Assembly (NCBI GenBank): GCA_017532485.1
Contig: JAFXJE010000060.1
Location: 1-7,156 of the forward strand
DNA: 7,156 bases
Direction: 5' to 3'
DNA from: Peptococcaceae bacterium
GTDB taxonomy: Bacteria; Bacillota; Peptococcia; Peptococcales; Peptococcaceae
The stretch's first letter is position 1, and every line of letters starts with the position of its first letter. Shown piece by piece: positions 5,199-7,156 of this stretch. The notes beneath the pieces were generated by a model. That model was given only the letters and a program-made list of their open reading frames with translations. It made no database searches and had not been told where the DNA came from. A program made the position numbers and the translations under genes.

Positions 5199-5310
5199 TA
5201 TCGTTGCTAAAATTTTAGAAATTGTTTTATCTATCGGTTATGCTACATCCGGAGCTTATTGTGTGATTGAGTTTTATCAACCAACCGTATCACAAGAATT
5301 AAAAAGATAA
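5191..5310 (+). CDS. agrD: AgrD, autoinducing (cyclic thiolactone) peptide precursor
   Basis: This is a 39-aa product with the three-part AgrD layout. Residues 1-16 (MANIVAKILEIVLSIG) form an amphipathic leader suited to membrane binding. The middle, YATSGAYCVIEF, carries the only cysteine, Cys24. The tail YQPTVSQELKR lines up with the S. aureus AgrD tail after its ring, sharing the Val-x-x-Glu-Leu spacing. By analogy AgrB would cut after Phe28 and close a five-residue thiolactone ring, Cys24-Val-Ile-Glu-Phe28. The N-terminal cut, and so the exocyclic tail, cannot be read from sequence. The ATG lies inside the end of agrB (8-bp overlap in a different frame), with AGGTGG 5 nt upstream. An 18-bp terminator begins 9 bp after the stop. 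The gene is short enough for automated annotation to miss. Confidence 0.92.
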   Translation: MANIVAKILEIVLSIGYATSGAYCVIEFYQPTVSQELKR

Positions 5311-5319
5311 ACTAAATTC

Positions 5320-5365
5320 AGAAAAAAGCAGATGTCGAGACAAGGTCCGACATCTGCTTTTTTCT
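5320..5365 (+). terminator. Strong terminator after agrD
   Basis: The arms AGAAAAAAGCAGATGTCG (5320-5337) and CGACATCTGCTTTTTTCT (5348-5365) pair perfectly over 18 bp around a 10-nt loop that can itself fold a small GAC/GTC stem. The six T's within the right arm provide the U-tract, and the matching A's on the left make it potentially bidirectional. It closes the agr transcript ahead of the MATE promoter. Confidence 0.95.
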
Positions 5366-5367
5366 AT

Positions 5368-5396
5368 TTGACAGCATGAATTCTCTCTGCTACATT
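5368..5396 (+). promoter_or_regulatory. Promoter of the MATE transporter gene
   Basis: A perfect -35 TTGACA (5368-5373) is spaced 17 bp from the -10 TACATT (5391-5396, 4/6), which carries the extended TGC element (5388-5390). Transcription would start near 5403. The -10 is flanked by AATTCT (5379-5384) and AGAATT (5397-5402), a small inverted repeat that could be an operator. The promoter starts 3 bp after the agrD terminator, so the transporter is an independent unit. Confidence 0.75.
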
Positions 5397-5434
5397 AGAA
5401 TTACGAAATTTTACCAGTGGAGACTATGACAACT

Positions 5435-6790
5435 ATGAAATATAATTGGACTGAATTGAAGCCTCAAATCCACCAAGTATGGATACTGAGTCTTCCGGCT
5501 ATTTTAACTCAAATTACAACTATTATCATGCAATATATCGACTCAGCTATGGTTGGTGCTTTAGGAGCTAATGCTTCCGCCTCTATCGGTCTAGTCATTC
5601 CCTGTACTTGGCTTTTCGGGGGTGTCACTTATGCCGTAGCCGTAGGTTTTTCTGTCCAAGTTGCTCACCGAATCGGCGCTGAACAAGATGCACAAGCCAG
5701 AAATGTTGTACGCCATGGACTAGTGGCCGCTTTTCTTATTTCCAGCCTTTTATCTTTGCTGGGCATTTTACTTAGTAAGCCGCTGCCTATCTGGCTGGGA
5801 GGCGACCCAGCTATTTGCCCTGATGCCACAGCCTATTTCCTTGCTTTTTCTTTAATGGTGCCTTTTTCCCAATTAAATTCTTTATCTTCCTCCTGTTTGC
5901 AATGTACTGGTGATATGCTTACTCCTAGTATTCTCAATGCTATCATGTGCCTTTTAGATGTAATTTTTAACTGGATTTTTATTCCCCAATATGGCGTTTT
6001 GGGGGCAGGCATCGGCACAGCACTTGCCTGCTTAGTTGTGAGCATTATTATGGCTTGGCGCTGCTGTATTTCCAATCCTCGCCTTTGTTTGCTCCAAAAA
6101 GAAAAATACTCCTTTGAAAGTCAGACTTTCAAGAAAGCTTTTAAAATCGGGATGCCCGTTGCTTTGCAGGAAATTGCCATGAACGCTGCCATGGTAGCTG
6201 CTGTTGCAATTATTGCACCCTTGGGCTCTATCGCAGTTGCTGCCAATGCTTTTGCTGTTACAGCCGAAAGCCTCTGCTATATGCCCGGCTATGGTTTAGG
6301 CTATGCTGCTACCACCCTTGTTGGTCGAAGTGTAGGTGCTGGTGATATCAAACTTGCCAAACTCTATGGCAATATCTGTACTGCTCTAGGAGCTCTTTTT
6401 ATGGGTGTCACGGGTCTTATCATGGCTATAATTTGCCCCTTAGTCTTTATTCTGCTCACGCCTGACCAAGCAGTGCGAGATTTGGCAACTGAAGTATTAC
6501 GAATTGGCTTAATTGCCGAACCTCTCTTCGGCGTTTCTATCGTCGCAGCAGGGGCATTGCGTGGTACAGGTGATACCTTTATTCCCAGCTTATTAAATCT
6601 CGGCAACATTTGGCTAGTGCGTATCAGTTTGGCTCTGCTCTTGGTCGAACGCTTTGGTTTACATGGTATGTGGATTGCCATGGCTATCGAGCTTTGTGTT
6701 CGTGGACTGCTTATGCTCTATCGCCAAAAAACCTCCAAATATTATCGTCAGTATGAACTAGAAAATACCAAAATAAACTTTGAACAATAA
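5435..6790 (+). CDS. MATE family efflux transporter
   Basis: The 451-aa protein has the twelve-segment layout of the multi-antimicrobial extrusion family (usually about 440-470 aa), with two MatE repeats near residues 20-180 and 240-400. Family marks include IMQYIDSAMVGALGANASA (31-49), QCTGDMLTPS (156-165), GYGLGYAATTLVGRSVGAGD (285-304) and GALRGTGDTFIPSLLN (373-388). It ends in a polar tail. Such proteins sit in the cytoplasmic membrane and export cationic drugs or metabolites in exchange for Na+ or H+; the substrate cannot be read from sequence. Start choice is uncertain. GGAG (5419-5422) is 12 nt before ATG 5435 but only 3 nt before the in-frame ATG 5426, and a GTG at 5417 overlaps it. 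It has its own promoter and terminator, so a link to agr signalling is only by neighbourhood. Confidence 0.93.
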   Translation: MKYNWTELKPQIHQVWILSLPAILTQITTIIMQYIDSAMVGALGANASASIGLVIPCTWLFGGVTYAVAVGFSVQVAHRIGAEQDAQARNVVRHGLVAAFLISSLLSLLGILLSKPLPIWLGGDPAICPDATAYFLAFSLMVPFSQLNSLSSSCLQCTGDMLTPSILNAIMCLLDVIFNWIFIPQYGVLGAGIGTALACLVVSIIMAWRCCISNPRLCLLQKEKYSFESQTFKKAFKIGMPVALQEIAMNAAMVAAVAIIAPLGSIAVAANAFAVTAESLCYMPGYGLGYAATTLVGRSVGAGDIKLAKLYGNICTALGALFMGVTGLIMAIICPLVFILLTPDQAVRDLATEVLRIGLIAEPLFGVSIVAAGALRGTGDTFIPSLLNLGNIWLVRISLALLLVERFGLHGMWIAMAIELCVRGLLMLYRQKTSKYYRQYELENTKINFEQ

Positions 6791-6804
6791 TTATATTTCC
6801 TTAC

Positions 6805-6855
6805 AAATAAAAGCGGCTCAGAATGCATTTAACACGCTCTGAGCCGCTTTTATTT
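6805..6855 (+). terminator. Bidirectional terminator after the MATE gene
   Basis: AAATAAAAGCGGCTCAGA (6805-6822) and TCTGAGCCGCTTTTATTT (6838-6855) are perfect 18-bp inverted copies with a GC-rich core, a 15-nt loop and T-rich 3' sides on both strands. It lies 14 bp after the MATE stop codon and also faces the leftward tRNA cluster. Confidence 0.95.
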
Positions 6856-6893
6856 ACAACAATCTATTAAACATAGCTGTATCTTTTCAAAAC

Positions 6894-6938
6894 AAAAAAA
6901 GACAAGCAATTGATAATTACATCAACTGCTTGTCTTTT
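6894..6938 (-). terminator. Terminator of the leftward tRNA cluster
   Basis: On the minus strand AAAAGACAAGCA pairs with TGCTTGTCTTTT over 12 bp. After one mismatch the pairing continues for 5 bp (TTGAT/ATCAA) around a 6-nt loop. A run of seven T's (6900-6894) overlaps and follows the stem. It begins 4 nt after the tRNA-Leu 3' end. Confidence 0.9.
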
Positions 6939-6941
6939 ATA

Positions 6942-7021
6942 TGCGGGTGAAGGGACTTGAACCCCCACGGTCTCCCGCCAGATCCTAAGTCTGGTGCGTC
7001 TGCCAATTCCGCCACACCCGC
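6942..7021 (-). tRNA. tRNA-Leu (anticodon UAG), no encoded CCA
   Basis: On the minus strand the gene starts GCGGGTG and ends CACCCGC with discriminator A, a perfect acceptor stem. The anticodon stem CCAGA/TCTGG encloses CTTAGGA, with anticodon TAG at 6987-6985. A longer variable arm (CGGGAGACCG region) marks it as class II, as expected for leucine. The T-loop is TTCAAGT. TAT follows the discriminator, so CCA must be added by the CCA-adding enzyme. Its 80 nt without CCA is slightly short for tRNA-Leu but acceptable. It is the last gene of the cluster. Confidence 0.96.
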
Positions 7022-7055
7022 AAATATGTTAACCTAGATTAAGGTATAAAAAAAG

Positions 7056-7128
7056 TGAGCCATCCGCGACTCGAACGCGGGACACCCTGATTAAAAGTCA
7101 GGTGCTCTGCCGACTGAGCTAATGGCTC
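7056..7128 (-). tRNA. tRNA-Lys (anticodon UUU), no encoded CCA
   Basis: On the minus strand GAGCCAT pairs with ATGGCTC, with discriminator A. The D-arm TAGCTCAGTCGGCAGAGCA is typical, the anticodon loop is CTTTTAA (anticodon TTT, 7095-7093), and the T-arm contains GTTCGAGTC. The length is 73 nt. CTTTTTTT follows the discriminator, so CCA is not encoded. The T-run follows the paired acceptor arms, but the cluster continues to tRNA-Leu 34 nt on. Confidence 0.97.
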
Positions 7129-7134
7129 ACATGA

Positions 7135-7156
7135 CTGGGGTAGCAGGATTTGAACC
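7135..7156 (-). tRNA. 3' end of a tRNA, probably tRNA-Gln, cut by window edge
   Basis: The visible minus-strand part is GGTTCAAATCC (T-arm), then TGC, then TACCCCA and a probable discriminator G, followed by TCAT with no CCA. A 3' acceptor strand TACCCCA with G73 matches bacterial tRNA-Gln, which begins TGGGGTA. The anticodon is outside the window, so the identity is a good guess only. That it is a tRNA is nearly certain. Confidence 0.7.

Noticed and set aside
5833..6681. Two minus-strand open frames inside the MATE gene
   Set aside because: Antisense shadows rich in Lys, Arg and Pro with no initiation signals.
1..7156. CRISPR array, transposase, integrase, phage or toxin-antitoxin module
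   Set aside because: No regularly spaced repeats and no such proteins; the XRE gene alone, without a toxin-like partner, does not make a toxin-antitoxin pair.

Overview
The window looks like a low-G+C Bacillota (Firmicutes) chromosome. The Shine-Dalgarno sites are strong GGAGG-type, the intergenic DNA is AT-rich, and an agr-type quorum-sensing locus sits between tRNA genes. Some tRNAs encode CCA and others do not. No gene here fixes the genus. A Negativicutes or clostridial origin is a guess, not a result.

Layout. The left part reads on the minus strand. It holds a nearly complete HerA-like (DUF853/YjgR family) ATPase gene that runs off the left edge, preceded by a tRNA-Gly(GCC) gene with its own promoter and terminator. 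An AT-rich, gene-free stretch (1679-2019) follows. It contains a large near-perfect dyad and the probable promoter of a divergent plus-strand block. That block is an XRE-type regulator (with a terminator behind it), a LytTR response regulator (AgrA-like), a membrane histidine kinase (AgrC-like), AgrB, and a 39-residue AgrD precursor whose start lies inside the end of agrB. A perfect 18-bp terminator closes the block. A MATE-family multidrug/Na+ antiporter gene with its own consensus promoter comes next and ends in another strong terminator. The right edge is a minus-strand tRNA cluster (3' end of a probable tRNA-Gln, then tRNA-Lys(UUU), then tRNA-Leu(UAG)) ending in a terminator that faces the MATE gene.

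How the genes work together. AgrD should be cut and cyclised by AgrB into a thiolactone peptide, with Cys24-Val-Ile-Glu-Phe28 as the predicted ring. The exported signal would be sensed by the AgrC-like kinase, which phosphorylates the AgrA-like regulator on Asp59. The gene order (regulator, kinase, B, D) is the reverse of the modules in the well-known agrBDCA loci. agrBD appears to have its own extended -10 promoter, so signal production may be controlled apart from the two-component pair. The XRE protein is a natural candidate for an additional controller, but nothing in the sequence proves it acts on agr.

The most unusual signals are a perfect 18-bp inverted repeat inside the agrB coding sequence, a 37-bp dyad upstream of the XRE gene, a perfect 10-bp hairpin near the 3' end of the agrA-like gene, and a terminator-like hairpin just before that gene with no convincing promoter after it. 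I see no insertion sequence, CRISPR array, phage gene or origin.
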